Assembly (NCBI GenBank): GCA_033398695.1 | Contig: CM065814.1 | Coordinates: forward strand, 20,365,501 to 20,429,500 | DNA from: Orobanche coerulescens | Taxonomy: Eukaryota; Streptophyta; Magnoliopsida; Lamiales; Orobanchaceae | DNA: 64,000 nucleotides | Direction: 5' to 3' | Shown: piece after piece, positions 33,343-44,021 of the stretch | Position numbering within the stretch: position 1 is the first letter of the stretch | Layout: every line of letters starts with the position of its first letter | Program-made: the position numbers and the translations under genes | Notes under the pieces: generated by a model | Told to the model about the DNA's origin: nothing | The model's input: the letters and a program-made list of their open reading frames with translations, nothing else | Database searches by the model: none

Positions 33343-34376
33343 TTATCTGGTCATCAAATCGAACCAAGATTGTATCCTTTCTCCATATGGATCAGCCCAT
33401 CCTTTACAATCTTCACTCACATTATTCCACCATAAAAGTGGAATTGGTGGTACAGGATAATCGGAGTTCAAAAAAACTTGTACAAAGTGATTACCATTAA
33501 TAAATGCAATTGTTATATGTTGACGTTGTTGAAACGGAATTGGAGCTGACCTTAATGGCAAGTGTGTATAACAACTTCCACTAAGAGGAGTAAATGCATG
33601 CAGCACAACATTATATCGTATTGCAATGACAGCCCCACACATAATGTCCATCCAACTCCACTGTGGTGCCGGAGATTCGAAGAAATTTAGTGCTCGCATC
33701 ATATTATCGGCAGCACCTTTGTTTTTTGTGTTGTATTAGATGGGTCACGTTCCTTCAAGGCGCTCAGAATAAACCGAGGAGCAGTAATCTCGGCCATTTT
33801 ACTCACAATGCACTTTTCATCTCGTGTTAGTCTTGATGTGTACTCATGACCCTCTAAATATTGTGCTGGGGCATGATTATGCTCTCCGCACACAACAGTA
33901 ATTCCCCACAAAATACCATCTGGAGGAATCGGTACACCTCGTAGAGAGAATGGACAACCATTTTTTTTTGTACTAGTACATCTTTTTAAAGTTTCTCCAC
34001 TTTTTAAATATCTTGGTGGTTGATATTTTCCTCCCTTTTCACAAATTAGAGTGCATTTCGGGAGTTTGTTACCTATTTTCTTTGCAGATTTATCAATAAC
34101 TATGACGAATCCATTTTTCCTTCCGGTCGTCCTCACCCAATCTAACATCGCATCTCTACTTTCAAAAATCTGTAAAAAAATAAAAAGAGTAAAACTGATT
34201 AAATGAGCAATATATATACTAAACTAATTAAATGAAAAGAGCAAACCAGAAAAATATATTTATACGAAAAAAGAGCAATATATATATATATATATATACC
34301 AAAAAAATGATGAAACACAAAAAAAAAAGATATTTACACAAAGTCGTACCTGATCAGTGATAAATTCACACGACAT
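33343..34376 (-). pseudogene. MULE transposase, FAR1-like N-terminus joined to OTU-like C-terminus, core deleted
   Basis: Minus strand. A 9-codon first exon (34,350-34,376, MSCEFITDQ) has a GTACG donor; a 180-bp intron ends TTTACAG at 34,170; the second exon opens IFESRDAMLDWVR. This part is a FAR1/WRKY-GCM1-type DNA-binding domain: FVIVIDKSAKK, CEKGGKY, STKKNGCPFSLRG, CGEHNHAPA, with C and H ligands present. At about 33,700 it jumps, with a frame change, to a C-terminal domain ending HFVQVFLNSDYPVPPIPLLWW, like the OTU-type cysteine protease tail of some plant MULE proteins. The DDE transposase is missing. Frame break and deletion make it non-functional. Confidence 0.75.
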
Positions 34377-34516
34377 ATTCCCATTATTTGCTGAATTATA
34401 TTGGCCAAAAAACGACATTTAGGCCTTCGATTTTGCTTTTTTCTGTTTTTAGGGACTTAATTGTAATTTTCTAAAAGTTTGTGTGGTTGTTATTAATTGC
34501 CGTGATTTTAACTCTA

Positions 34517-34520
<4 letters not shown>

Positions 34521-34571
<51 letters not shown>
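34521..34571. repeat. (TA)n microsatellite
   Basis: About 25 uninterrupted TA units. Confidence 0.95.
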
Positions 34572-34574
<3 letters not shown>

Positions 34575-34781
34575 TGTAAGGCCATTATTTCAGACGTTCA
34601 ATGAATTGAAATTTTCTCTAAATTTTATTGAAATTCTTAGATCGGTTGAATCTAGATCTGTTCGAACATATTTTCTAAATATTTTTGTAAATATAAATAT
34701 ATTTTATAGAAATAAATTTATAAATTCGTAAAAAAATTATCGAAAAAATATCAGTAAAAAATTGAAAAAAAATTAAAGTAC

Positions 34782-34818
<37 letters not shown>

Positions 34819-34926
34819 TAAAAAAATGGGAGGGACAAAAAAGACATTTTAGTCTTTTTTGTCAAGAGAGGGGGGGGGGGGGGGGATTAGCAAAATAGGG
34901 GGGGGATTAGCATAGCCCTGTATTTT

Positions 34927-35364
34927 TTGTGTAATGTTTTTTTAGTATTTATTTGTTATGTTTTTTGTGTTATGTTTTTTGTATTCGTCTAATATATTTC
35001 TATTTAATTAAACAACAACAATAATAACATGTTAAACATTAACACATTAAAAATACAACAACTATTATTATTCAGTTAAACAACAACAACATTAACACAT
35101 TATTTAAAAACACCACCACCAAATGTAGTGCATTTACTATGTTTGTACTCTTATATTTACAACATAAATCAGTAATCATTTACTATGTTTGTGCTCTTAT
35201 ATACTCAATAATTTCAGTATACATGCGTTGTCGATTGGAATATAATATTTCTAATGCGGATGCATTGGGAAGTCTGTACGCACTCCATTGTGGGTGAGTA
35301 TTGGGGAGTGGTGAATTTTCATCCAGTATCACATAAATGTAGTGAGCACAGTCGTCGTCCCCCA
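34927..35364. repeat. First copy of a duplicated arm-centre segment
   Basis: Matches 35,765-36,700 (without the hAT insertion at 35,903-36,383) at high identity, in direct orientation. The matched part runs from TTTTTTAGTGTTTATTTG through GCGTTGTCGATTGGAATATAA to CACAGTCGTCGTCCCCCACA. Part of the composite element. Confidence 0.85.
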
Positions 35365-35365
35365 C
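35183..35365 (-). pseudogene. 60-codon ORF, first of a duplicated pair, unrecognised
   Basis: Minus-strand frame with GDDDCAHYIYV, SPLPNTHPQWSAYRLPNAS and RQRMYTEI. Its partner at 36,515-36,709 differs at about 8 of 60 residues. I do not recognise a family. It may be the last exon of the protein once coded by the composite element. Confidence 0.45.
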
Positions 35366-35378
35366 AATGGAGTTAGAA

Positions 35379-35749
35379 AAAACCGGTTTGGAACCGGTTC
35401 TATATATATATATTATATTATATAATAATAAAAATAATATTATATATAAATTTTACATAATATAGGTGTTAAATAAAACAAATTAAATGTATTTTGTTCA
35501 AAATATTACACATTAAGTTCGGTTTCTACTCAAAATTCGTTTTTTTTTTTACAAAATTCGTTTTTTTTTTTTTGCACAATTCGGTTCCTAAAAGAACCCA
35601 AAAAACCCAGTTTTTACACATTAAATTCGGTTCCGGTTCCTAATTCGGTTCCTGAAAAAAATGGTCAAAAACCGAACCGGTTTATGTATTTAAAAACCGG
35701 TTCCGGTTCTTTAATTTTTACCAAGAACCGAACCGGTCCCAGCCCTAAG
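35379..35749. mobile_element. hAT-type element B, AACCGG words, left end lost
   Basis: Filled with AACCGGTT, CGGTTCCGG and AACCGAACCGG words around an AT-rich centre. The right end (rc TAGGGCTGGGACCGG) fits the TAGGGGTG group. No matching left terminus or 8-bp duplication is found, so it is truncated. Confidence 0.6.
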
Positions 35750-35902
35750 AATTAATGGTGTGGACTCACTGTAATGTTTTTTTTAGTGTTTATTTGTTAT
35801 GTTTTTTGTGTTATGTTTTTTGTATTCGTCTAATGTATTTCTATTTAATTAAACAACAACATCAATAACACGTTAAACATTAACACATTAAACAACTACA
35901 AC

Positions 35903-36383
35903 TAGGGGTGTTCAAAAATATCCGATATCCGATATCCGATCCGAAATATCCGAAAATCCGAAGTTCCGGATATCCGAAAATTCGGATATCCAAAAATTTG
36001 GATATCCGAAGTTCGAATATCCGGAACTTCGGATTCGGATATCGGATAGTACTTTTCAGAAAAATCGGATATTCGGATATCCGAAATATCCGAAAAATCC
36101 TAAATTTTTTAATTTTTTATATTTTAAATAATAGAAGGTATTCGGATATTCGGATATCCGATATCCATATCCGAAGTTTTTTCGGATATTCGGATATCCG
36201 ATATCCAAATCCGAATATTTTTTTCGAATATAAGGATATCCGAATAAAATTCATATTTTTTCCGGATATTCGGATATCCGATATCCGTATCCGAAATTTC
36301 GGATCCGGATATCGGATATCACAATCTACTATTCGAACTTTTAGATATCTGAATGTCTGGATATCCGGTTTTGAACACCCCTA
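35903..36383. mobile_element. hAT-type element C, ATATCCGAA words
   Basis: 481 bp with a perfect 15-bp terminal inverted repeat TAGGGGTGTTCAAAA and an exact 8-bp target duplication ACTACAAC (35,895-35,902; 36,384-36,391). The interior is almost wholly made of GGATATCCGAA words in both orientations. The frame that is open through it is a product of the repeats, not a gene. Confidence 0.95.
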
Positions 36384-36514
36384 ACTACAACAATTGTTAT
36401 TATTCAACTAAACAACAACAACATTAACACATTGTTTAAAAACAACACCATCAAATATAGTGCATTTACTATGCTTGTGCTCTTATATTTACAACATAAA
36501 TCAATAATCATTTA

Positions 36515-36709
36515 CTATGTTTGTGCTCTTTTATTCTCAATAATTTCAGTATACATGCGTTGTCGATTGGAATATAAAGTTTCCCATGCGGATGCATTGG
36601 GAAGCCTGTATGCTCCCCATTGTGAGTGACTATTGGGGAGTGGTGAATTTTCATCTAGCGTCACATAAATGTAGTGAGCACAGTCGTCGTCCCCCACACG
36701 GGCAATCAC
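36515..36709 (-). pseudogene. 64-codon ORF, second of a duplicated pair, unrecognised
   Basis: Minus strand, MIARVGDDDCAHYIYV at the start, then SPLPNSHSQWGAYRLPNAS and RQRMYTEI. It extends 5 residues further upstream than its partner at 35,183. No family recognised. Confidence 0.45.
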
Positions 36710-37103
36710 GACGGGTAAATGATTACTGATTTATGTTGTAAATATAAGAGCACAAACATAGTAAATGCACTATATTTGATGGTGTTGTTTTTAAATAATG
36801 TGTTAATGTTGTTGTTGTTGTTTAGTTGAATAATAACAGTTGTTGTAGTTGTTTAATTTGTTAATGTTTAACGTGTTATTGGTGTTGTTGTTTAATTAAA
36901 TAGAAATACATTAGACGAATACAAAAAACATAACACAAAAAACATAACAAATAAACACTAAAAAAACATTACATAAAAAACACATAACAAATAAACACTA
37001 AAAAAACATAACACACAAAAAAACAGAAAAAACAAAAAAAAAAAAGGACAAAGGGGGGTTTTGATAGGGGGTTTTCCTAGGGGGGATAGGGGGGTATTCC
37101 TAG

Positions 37104-37768
37104 TAGGGGTGGCATTTCGGAACCGAAAATCGAAAACCGAACCGAAAAAACCCGAAAAAAGAACCGAAAAACCGAAACCGAAGAAGACCGAACCGAAAAA
37201 CAAAAAAACAGAACCGAACCGAACTAATTTGGTTTGGTTCTCGGTTCGGGGTCGGGCGGAACCGAACCGGACCGAAATGGACCGAAGTCAAATTTCAGCA
37301 TACTAAAATGACCTTGTTTTTGTGATTTTGGTGTGTTTCGAATTTTAGTATAATTCGTTTTCCTTTTGTAAGACCCTCATGGGTCCAAGAAGGACCGATA
37401 ATATGCTCATGAATTTGTGATTCAATTAATTTAGGTTGAGAGAATGAGCTACTGTGATATATAATTGTTATATATTTTGAGATATTTGGAAATTGTCATG
37501 CAGCTCTAGCTTTTATCTTGAACATATATATATAACTCTTGTTGGCTTGTTATTATATATAACTTATTATATTGCATATAATATTTGAATTTATATTGTG
37601 AAGAACCGAAAAAACATCAAACCAAATCGAAACCGAACCGAATATTTATAAAACCGAACTTAACCGAACCGAATTTCAAAAAGGACCGAACCAAACCGAA
37701 ACCGAATATTTGGTTCGACTCTCGGTTTCGGTCTAAAACCGAACCGAATGGAACCGAGTCCACCCCTA
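37104..37768. mobile_element. hAT-type element D, ACCGAA words
   Basis: 665 bp, ends TAGGGGTGG and CCACCCCTA, exact 8-bp target duplication ATTCCTAG (37,096-37,103; 37,769-37,776). Both flanks are dense in ACCGAACCGAA words; the middle (37,300-37,590) is AT-rich without words. It sits in the right arm of the composite element. Confidence 0.95.
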
Positions 37769-37892
37769 ATTCCTAGGGGGGTCTGTATAACAGACCCCAA
37801 GGGAGAATGGCAAATATAGTCAAGTTTTGGGGTTCTCGCACACGTAGTTTCACCTTTCGTCAAGGTGTCAACTTTGTGTCAAGGATGACTTG

Positions 37893-37961
37893 AACTTATC
37901 TCCTGCAACTGATTTCAAGTGACAAGCAGAAAGGACTCATAGGTGCATTTGATGAGAAGTT
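37893..37961 (+). pseudogene. MULE transposase fragment, split by a copia insertion
   Basis: A plus-strand frame reads ISSDKQKGLIGAFDEK up to the copia target site, and the frame resumes after it at 45,335 with a short stretch containing FCIRHM, up to the hAT insertion at 45,378. SDxQKGL, then C..H spacing, is the pattern around the second catalytic aspartate and the C/H motif of MULE transposases (PF10551). No start or end of the protein remains. Confidence 0.65.
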
Positions 37962-39511
37962 TGTTGGTTCTGTGATTTTCCAACAATGTAATTACAATAA
38001 AAATTACAAAGAAAGACAACCTAATATAATCTTAATAAATTAAAAGCTGAATTAAAAATTACAACTTTAGCAGAGGCGAATAGAACTCTTTCCGTAAGAC
38101 AATTTTGCCCCCGTATAATAGGAGCAGACGGCTCAGGCAAAATGTCCCCAAGATACAACTACTCCACGTTTCTGAGTTAGGTGCTCTCCAAAACTCAGAA
38201 CTCCGGCGAACGTTAAGTGCTAGAAACTGGGCACGAAAAACAAGAAAGATATATGCTGCAATATGTGGTATGTTGTATTCGTTCGGTTGTGTGTTATGAA
38301 ATGAAATGCATAAGACCCCCTTTTATAGGGTCCAATTCCACTCCATCAGGTGGGGAGTTGCTACAAATTAAAGTGCTATTAATTCTCTTTAATCCTTCAG
38401 CTCAAGAGTTACCTCCATAAATAGTCTCATTTAATTCGGACGTTACATTATGGAGTGTGAAGAGTCATATTCCAGAAGCTAAGTTCTCAACCTGCTTCAT
38501 TTCAGTCGGGACCAAATATCACCGAAGCCAAAGACCCTAATATCAGATCAGATAGGTTTTCAGCCCAAATATCAGATCAGATGGGTTTTCAGCCCCAAAT
38601 ATCAGATCAGATAGGTTTTCAGCCCAAATATCAGATAGGTTTTCAGCCCAAATATCAGATCAGATGGGTTTTCAGCCCCAAATATCAGATCAGATGGGTT
38701 TTTAGTCCATATATCAGATCAGATGAGTTTTCAGCCTCAAATATCATATAAAGTGGGTTTTCAGCCCCAAATATCAGATCAGATGGGTTTTCAGCGCAAA
38801 TATCAGATCAGATGGTTTTTAGCCCAAATACCAGATCAGATAGGTTTTCAGCCCAAATATCAGATCAGATAGGTTTCAGCCCAAATATCATATCAGATAG
38901 ATTTTCAGCCCAAATATCAGATCATATAGGTTTTCAGCCCCAAATATCAGATGAGTTTTCAGCCCCCAAATATCATATGGGTTTTCAACCCCAAATATCA
39001 GATGGGTTTTCAACCTCAAATATTAGATGGATTTTTAACCTCAAATATCATATGGGTTTTCAACCCCCAAATATCAGATGGGTTTTCAACCCCAAATATC
39101 AGATGGGTTTTCAACCTCAAATATCATATGGATTTTCAACCTCAAATATCAAATGGGTTTTCAACCCCAAAATATCAGATGGGTTTTCAACCTCAAATAT
39201 CATATGGGTTTTCAACCCCAAAATATCAGATGGGTTTTCAACCTCAAATATCATATGGGTTTTCAACCTCAAATATCAGATGGGCTTTCAGCCTGCTTAA
39301 CTCTTCACCTTTTCAATTACATGGCCATTTTTTAACATGTATTTCTCACTCACCGGAAATCGGTTTTGAGAAAATTAAAATCCTACGTTCATCTTATCGA
39401 AATGTAGATTCACAATTTATTATTTAATTCCCAAGAATTAAATATTTTATCATTATTAAATTGGTTTAAATTGAGTTAAAACTCATTTTTTCTAAAAACC
39501 AATTTCCAACA
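37962..39511 (-). mobile_element. 3' LTR of copia element 4
   Basis: Matches the right LTR from TGTTGGTTCTGTGA to TTTCCAACA. Followed on its right by CCCCCGCATGAG, which on the minus strand is the polypurine tract. Contains the longer minisatellite tract. Confidence 0.93.
38530..39295. repeat. LTR minisatellite, long tract, 25-30 bp units
   Basis: About 27 tandem units. Left part: units of about 30 bp with CAGATCAGATGGGTTTTCAGC; right part: units of about 25 bp with ATCAGATGGGTTTTCAACC, in which one CAGAT is missing. Open frames through the tract give YQMGFQPQ-type repeats and are by-products of the repeat. Confidence 0.95.
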
Positions 39512-39526
39512 ATCCCCCGCATGAGT
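39512..39526 (-). other. Polypurine tract of copia element 4
   Basis: Minus strand CTCATGCGGGGGATTG ends at the LTR start TGTTGG... on that strand. This fixes the orientation. Confidence 0.75.
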
Positions 39527-40049
39527 GGAAATAAATGCATGCATGAATGCAGACTCACATACCCAGTTTCCGTAAAACATTGCTGCATGGGGAAAGGTAG
39601 TTTGTGGCTCTGAACCTTCCTTAGTAAAATATCATCGGATATACCAGCGGCTTAGTGGACATTGTGTCATGAACTAATCCTCCTTGGTGTATACTGAGTC
39701 AACGACACTTACACAACAATGTCTCAACACCTTCCGTTCTCATAGTTGTATCCGTTTTGGCCATGGATAACATCTTGATTTCCTAAGTGTTTATTCGAGG
39801 CGGCCTATCCTCACACTTAGATAGGTGGTTTCGTTTTATAAAGTACCCTGCAATACTTCTCCTTTCCAAGGACAAGGGACCATTAAAAGTCCAAAGACTT
39901 AACCTCACCATAATCACGGGACTCATCACTTATTCTGCTCTATACGGATGGATTCATTATAAGTGCTTTTCAATAGAACTTTCATAACTTTATTTTCCAA
40001 TTGAACCAAGTTTCTGGGATCTCCAGTCTTCAAGGTTGGGTTACCACTA

Positions 40050-40900
40050 TGATTGTTCTTTCAAGATGTGGATTTTAATCCCATTCCCTCTAGCAGTTTA
40101 TGAAATTGATCTTTATTCAGAACTTTTGTGAGTGGATCCACCAAATTAACATTTGACCTCACATAGTCAATAGATATAACTCCATTTTTAATCAAGTGTC
40201 ACACGGTATTATGTCTCTAACGAATGTGTCGAGACTTACCATTATACATAAGGCTCTGTACTCTTCCAATTGCAGCTTGGCTATCGCAATGGATCATAAC
40301 GTTGGGCACAGCTTTTTCCAGCATGGAATATCCTCAGAAAAGTTACGGAGCCATTCAGTTTCTTCTCCAACTTTATCTAGAGCTATAAATTCTGATTCCA
40401 AGGTGGATCGGTCTATTCAAGTCTGCTTGCTTGATTTCCACGATATAGCTCCACCCCCAATAGTAAATACATTCCCACTTGTAGAGTGAGAGTCTTTCGT
40501 GTATGAAATCCAATTAGCATCAGTATATCCTTCCAAAATTGCAGGATAATTACTATAAAATATCCCATAACTTAGGGTGTACTTTAAGTATCTTAAAACC
40601 CTAGCCAGTGTATTCCAGTGCTCTTTACTCGGATTACTCGTGAACCTGCTCAACTTGTTCACAGCAAATGCCAGGTCTGGTCGTGTACAATTTGTAATGT
40701 ACATTAGGCTTCTGATTACTCTTGAATATTCCACTTGAGCCACTGGATCACCTCTGTTCTTACTTAAGTGAATACTAGTATCAACTGGTGTTTTAACAGG
40801 TTGGCTGTCAAAAGCATAAAACTTCTTGAGCACTTTCTCAACATAATGAGATTGTGATAAGATGATACCTTCTGACGTTCTGATAATTTTTAATTCCAAA
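40050..40900 (-). pseudogene. RT thumb and RNase H of copia element 4
   Basis: Minus-strand frame 40,417-40,899 carries [50 protein letters not shown] and [13 protein letters not shown]. Further down in another frame (40,310-40,050) come IHCDSQAAIGR, KSRHIRLRHNTV and VDPLTKVLNKDQF, the usual RNase H end. Two or more frame breaks. Confidence 0.85.
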
Positions 40901-41440
40901 AACTAAATTAGCTAAACCCAAATTCTTCATGTCGAAGTTTCTACTTAACATCATTTTTGTATTCACAATTACTTCATTGCTACTACCCATGATCAACATA
41001 TCGTCTAGATATAGACATACTATGAGAAATGACTCTGGTGTGCCTTTAATATACACACATTTGTCACATTCGTTGATCTTGAATCCATTTTCCAACATAG
41101 TTGTTCATATGCCATTGTTTAGAAGCTTGTTTTAGTCCATATAATGACTTCAACAGTTTATAAACTTTCTTTTCCTGACCAGGCGCAATGAAACCTTCAG
41201 GTTGTTTCATATAAATTTCTACTTCTAGTTCACCATCCAAGAATGCAGTTTTCACATCCATTTGATGAATTTCAAGATTGTGCAATGCAGCAATAGTAAT
41301 AAGCACTCGAATGGAAGTCATTCTGGTTACTGGTGAATATGTATTGAAGAAATCATAACCTTCTTTCTGTTTAAACCCTTTGGAAACAAGATGGGCCTTA
41401 AACTTGTCTATCGACCAGTCATCTTTGTATTTCCTCTTTA
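40838..41440 (-). pseudogene. Reverse transcriptase of copia element 4
   Basis: Minus-strand pieces: TSIRVLITIAALHNLEIHQM, DVKTAFLDGELEVEIYM, KSLYGLKQASKQW (41,321-41,110), then after a frame break LIVCLYLDDMLIMGSSN (active-site box YLDD intact, about 41,010) and FDMKNLG. The frame break between YGLKQ and YLDD disables it. Confidence 0.88.
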
Positions 41441-42330
41441 GAATCTATTTACATCGTAAAGGCTTACATCCTGGCGGAAGATCAACCAGTTCCTAAGTAA
41501 AATTTTGCATGATAGATTCCATTTCACTATAAATAGCTTCCTTCCAAAAAGGAGCATCAGGACTAGCATAAGCTTCCTGTATAGTCTTTGGATCATCGTC
41601 AACTGCATAAGTTTCAAAGTCAAGACCAAATGATTTATCCTTTCGAGCTCTCTTGCTCTGTCTTGGCTCTTCATTTATAGGATTTGAACTACTTGCAGTT
41701 TCAAGAGTTCTTTTATTTGAGCTTGTCGCAATCCTCTCTTTACAAGGATAAATATTTTGAAAGAAAATGGCATTTCAAATTTATAAATTAGAATTCGATA
41801 TGCAGTACTATTGTATGCATAACCTATGAATATGCAATCAACTGTCTTAGGACCAATTCTTACTTGTTTTGGTTCAGGTACTTCAACCTTTGTCAAACAC
41901 CCCCACACTTTAAGATATTTGAAAGAAGGCTTGCGCCCTTTCCATAACTCATAGGGAGTTTTATCTTTCCCTTTGTGTGGCACTTTATTCAAAATGTGGT
42001 TAGCTGTAAGAATAACTTCCCCCCACATGTTCTGCGGCAACTGTGAACTATCAATAAAGCATTCATCATTTCTTTCAGGGTTCGATTTTTCCTTTCAGTA
42101 ACTCCATTTGACTGAGGAGCATAAGGTGTGGTCGTTCAATGAATTATGCCTGAATCGACACATAATTGTTCAAACGGTGTTTCATACTCACCTCCTCTGT
42201 CACTTAGGACTGCTTTTATGTTACAATTCAGTTGATTTCCAACTTCATTTTTATACATCTTAAATGCCTCGATTGCTTCATCTTTGCTTCTCAAAAGAAA
42301 CACATAACAATATCTTGTGCAATCATCTAT
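41441..42330 (-). pseudogene. Integrase and Pol linker of copia element 4
   Basis: The integrase C-terminal part is clear at 42,040-41,760: MWGEVILTANHILNKVPHK, TPYELWKGRKPSFKYLKVWG, KTVDCIFIGYAYNSTAYR. The catalytic core lies at 42,330-42,041 in broken frames (words LLRSKDEAIEAF, SDRGGEYET, TERKNRTLKEMM can be read around stops). The linker to RT at 41,674-41,438 is in another frame. Confidence 0.75.
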
Positions 42331-43112
42331 AAAAGTGACGAAGTGCTTTTTACTCCTCTAGTTTGCACAAATTTTAAGTCACACACATTAGTGTGAATTA
42401 GTTCTAGAGGAGTAGTATTCCTTTCCACTAAATAAAAAGGCAATTTAGCCATTTTTGCTTCAACACATACTTCGCATTTCTTATTAAGTTCAACATGGGT
42501 TTTTGGAATTAATTCTAGATTAATTAGTCTTTTAATTGATTTTATAGCAACATGTCCCAATGTAGAATGCCATAAATCTGAACACTCGAGAAAGTAAACA
42601 GAAGAAGGAGCATTATTATTATTATTGTTCTTGCCTTCACGGCTTATAGGCATCACAGTCATTTTGAATAATCCACTGTCAAGATAACCTCGACCAAGGA
42701 ACATTCCAAACTTGCTCATAATAAAGTTTTCAGACTCAAAAACTAGTCTAAACCCATGACTAACTAGTAGAGAGCCTGAAACTAAATTTTTTCAGACGCC
42801 TGGGACATGCAGCACATCCTTAAACAGAAGCTCCTTTCCAGAGGTCAGCTTTAAGACCACGTTACCCACACCTATAATCACAGAAGAAGCAGAGTTTACC
42901 ATATGCAATTTCCTACCATCAGTAATAGTGTAGGAAGAGAACATGTCTTTTTCAGGACAAACATGACGAGTAACCCCAGTATCAACGTACCAGGCGTGGT
43001 GATTCTCTACCATATTGGTTTCAATCATTATGGCTGAGACCTCCCCCTCCAGCTCCTCAACCATAGATGACAGCTCCAGATCTGGCATGTCAACATCGCC
43101 ATGTTCAACCAC
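42327..43112 (-). pseudogene. Protease and GAG-pre-integrase of copia element 4
   Basis: Protease frame 43,112-42,792 with active site [14 protein letters not shown] (DTG) and [14 protein letters not shown]; a stop after VPGV, then the frame resumes and 42,719-42,327 carries [21 protein letters not shown] and [11 protein letters not shown], the HHCC finger of GAG_pre-integrase. Confidence 0.85.
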
Positions 43113-43132
43113 ATTGCCAACTCGCTTGCCTT

Positions 43133-43985
43133 TGTTTCACTGACCAATTGAACTTATTGGTAAGTGACTATTCTTTGCCTTATGGTTTGGCATACCACAG
43201 TTGTGGCAATTTCCAGTAAACTTCTTTGCCTTAAACGGCTTTTTCCATTTGTCCTGAACATGGTTCAGTTTCCTCTTTTTGCTAGAGGACCCATGTTCAA
43301 GCAAATTTACTTTGGCCTCCATAGGGCCTCTCCTGAACTTAGAATCAGACTTTCGGTTTTCTTCCTCAATTCTGAGTCGAACAACCAAGTCCTCTAAGCT
43401 CATTTCCTTTCGTTTGTGTTTCAGGTAATTTTTGAAGTCCTTCCAACTAGGAGGCAACTTCTCAATTACCGTTCCCATAACAAACGGTTCAGGAAGGATC
43501 ATTCCTTCAACATTAATTTCATGCACAATCAATTGAAATTGTTGAACTTGTTCGATAACGGTTTTGTAGTCCGTAATCTAAAAATCCAGGTAGCGTCCGA
43601 TCACGAATTTCTTGGCACCAGCATCATCGGTTTTAAACTTTTTCTCTAAAAAATTCCAGAGCTCTTTGGAAGTCTTGATTTGACTGTACACGTTGTACAG
43701 AGAATCAATCAGCCCATTCAATATTGTATTACGGTACATAAAATCGCCATTACACCACTGATCGTAAGCAAAACGCTCTGTACGATCATTTTCCGTCTCA
43801 CTGGCCACAAGAGGATCATCCTTGAGATAAATAGCAATTCCCAAGGTAGTGAGATAAAACAACATCTTTTACAGCCATCTCTCGCAATCAACACCTGAGA
43901 ACTTTTCGGGTTTCTTAGCCTGTGCTGCAATGGTAGGTGCAGTAGCTTTGGCAGCGGCAGCAGCAGCATCAACATCTGTTGCCAT
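43133..43985 (-). pseudogene. gag of copia element 4
   Basis: ATG at 43,985 (minus; MATDVDAAAAA). The frame shows KPEKFSGVDCERW, a stop, then AYDQWCNGDFMYRNTILNGL and SKELWNFLEKKFKTDDAGAKK (to 43,578), another stop, and 43,532-43,137 with FVMGTVIEKLPPSWKDFKNYL and a zinc knuckle CHNCGMPNHKAKNS in which the last cysteine is serine. The leader between LTR and ATG is only 36 nt. Confidence 0.85.
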
Positions 43986-44021
43986 TGGAAATTACAGAAA
44001 AACAAAAAATTGTCTTACGAT

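Larger units (their letters stand above)
32919..34918 (-). mobile_element. MULE deletion derivative, 2.0 kb
   Basis: Ends GAGAGGTGCTATTCCCCCC and (rc) GGGCTATGCTAATCCCCCC, flanked by TGTATTTT on both sides (32,911-32,918; 34,919-34,926), 8 bp identical. Inside is a minus-strand MULE gene lacking its catalytic core. The interior also holds (TA)n at 34,521-34,571, (GT)n at about 34,797-34,819 and a long G run near 34,870. Confidence 0.8.
35765..36710. repeat. Second copy of the duplicated arm-centre segment
   Basis: Direct repeat of 34,927-35,364, interrupted by hAT element C. It runs on into the inverted right arm of the composite element at 36,718. Confidence 0.85.
32732..37798. mobile_element. 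Composite element with long inverted arms and a partial internal duplication
   Basis: Outer ends GGGGGGTTATTAAGACCCC and (rc) GGGGTCTGTTATACAGACC, flanked by TAGGGAGAA (32,723-32,731) and AAGGGAGAA (37,799-37,807), a 9-bp duplication with one mismatch. After removal of nested elements, the left arm (32,800-32,918 plus 34,927-35,180) is the inverted copy of the right arm (36,720-37,060). The left arm and centre occur a second time at 35,765-36,710. MULE-like by arms and duplication length. It hosts a 2-kb MULE and three hAT-type elements. Confidence 0.65.

Noticed and set aside
35379..35749. 8-bp target duplication for hAT element B
   Set aside because: Flanks AGTTAGAA and AGAATTAA do not match; the left terminus is missing.
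35908..36384. 158-codon open frame as a gene
   Set aside because: It spans the whole hAT element C from end to end and consists only of translated GGATATCCGAA words.
38530..39295. CRISPR-like look of regularly spaced repeats
   Set aside because: Units are head-to-tail with no unique spacers, lie inside plant LTRs and recur in the partner LTR. It is a minisatellite.
38812..39427. Long open frames with YQMGFQPQ-type repeats as a repeat protein
   Set aside because: All three frames are open because the repeat lacks stop codons; the tract is LTR sequence.
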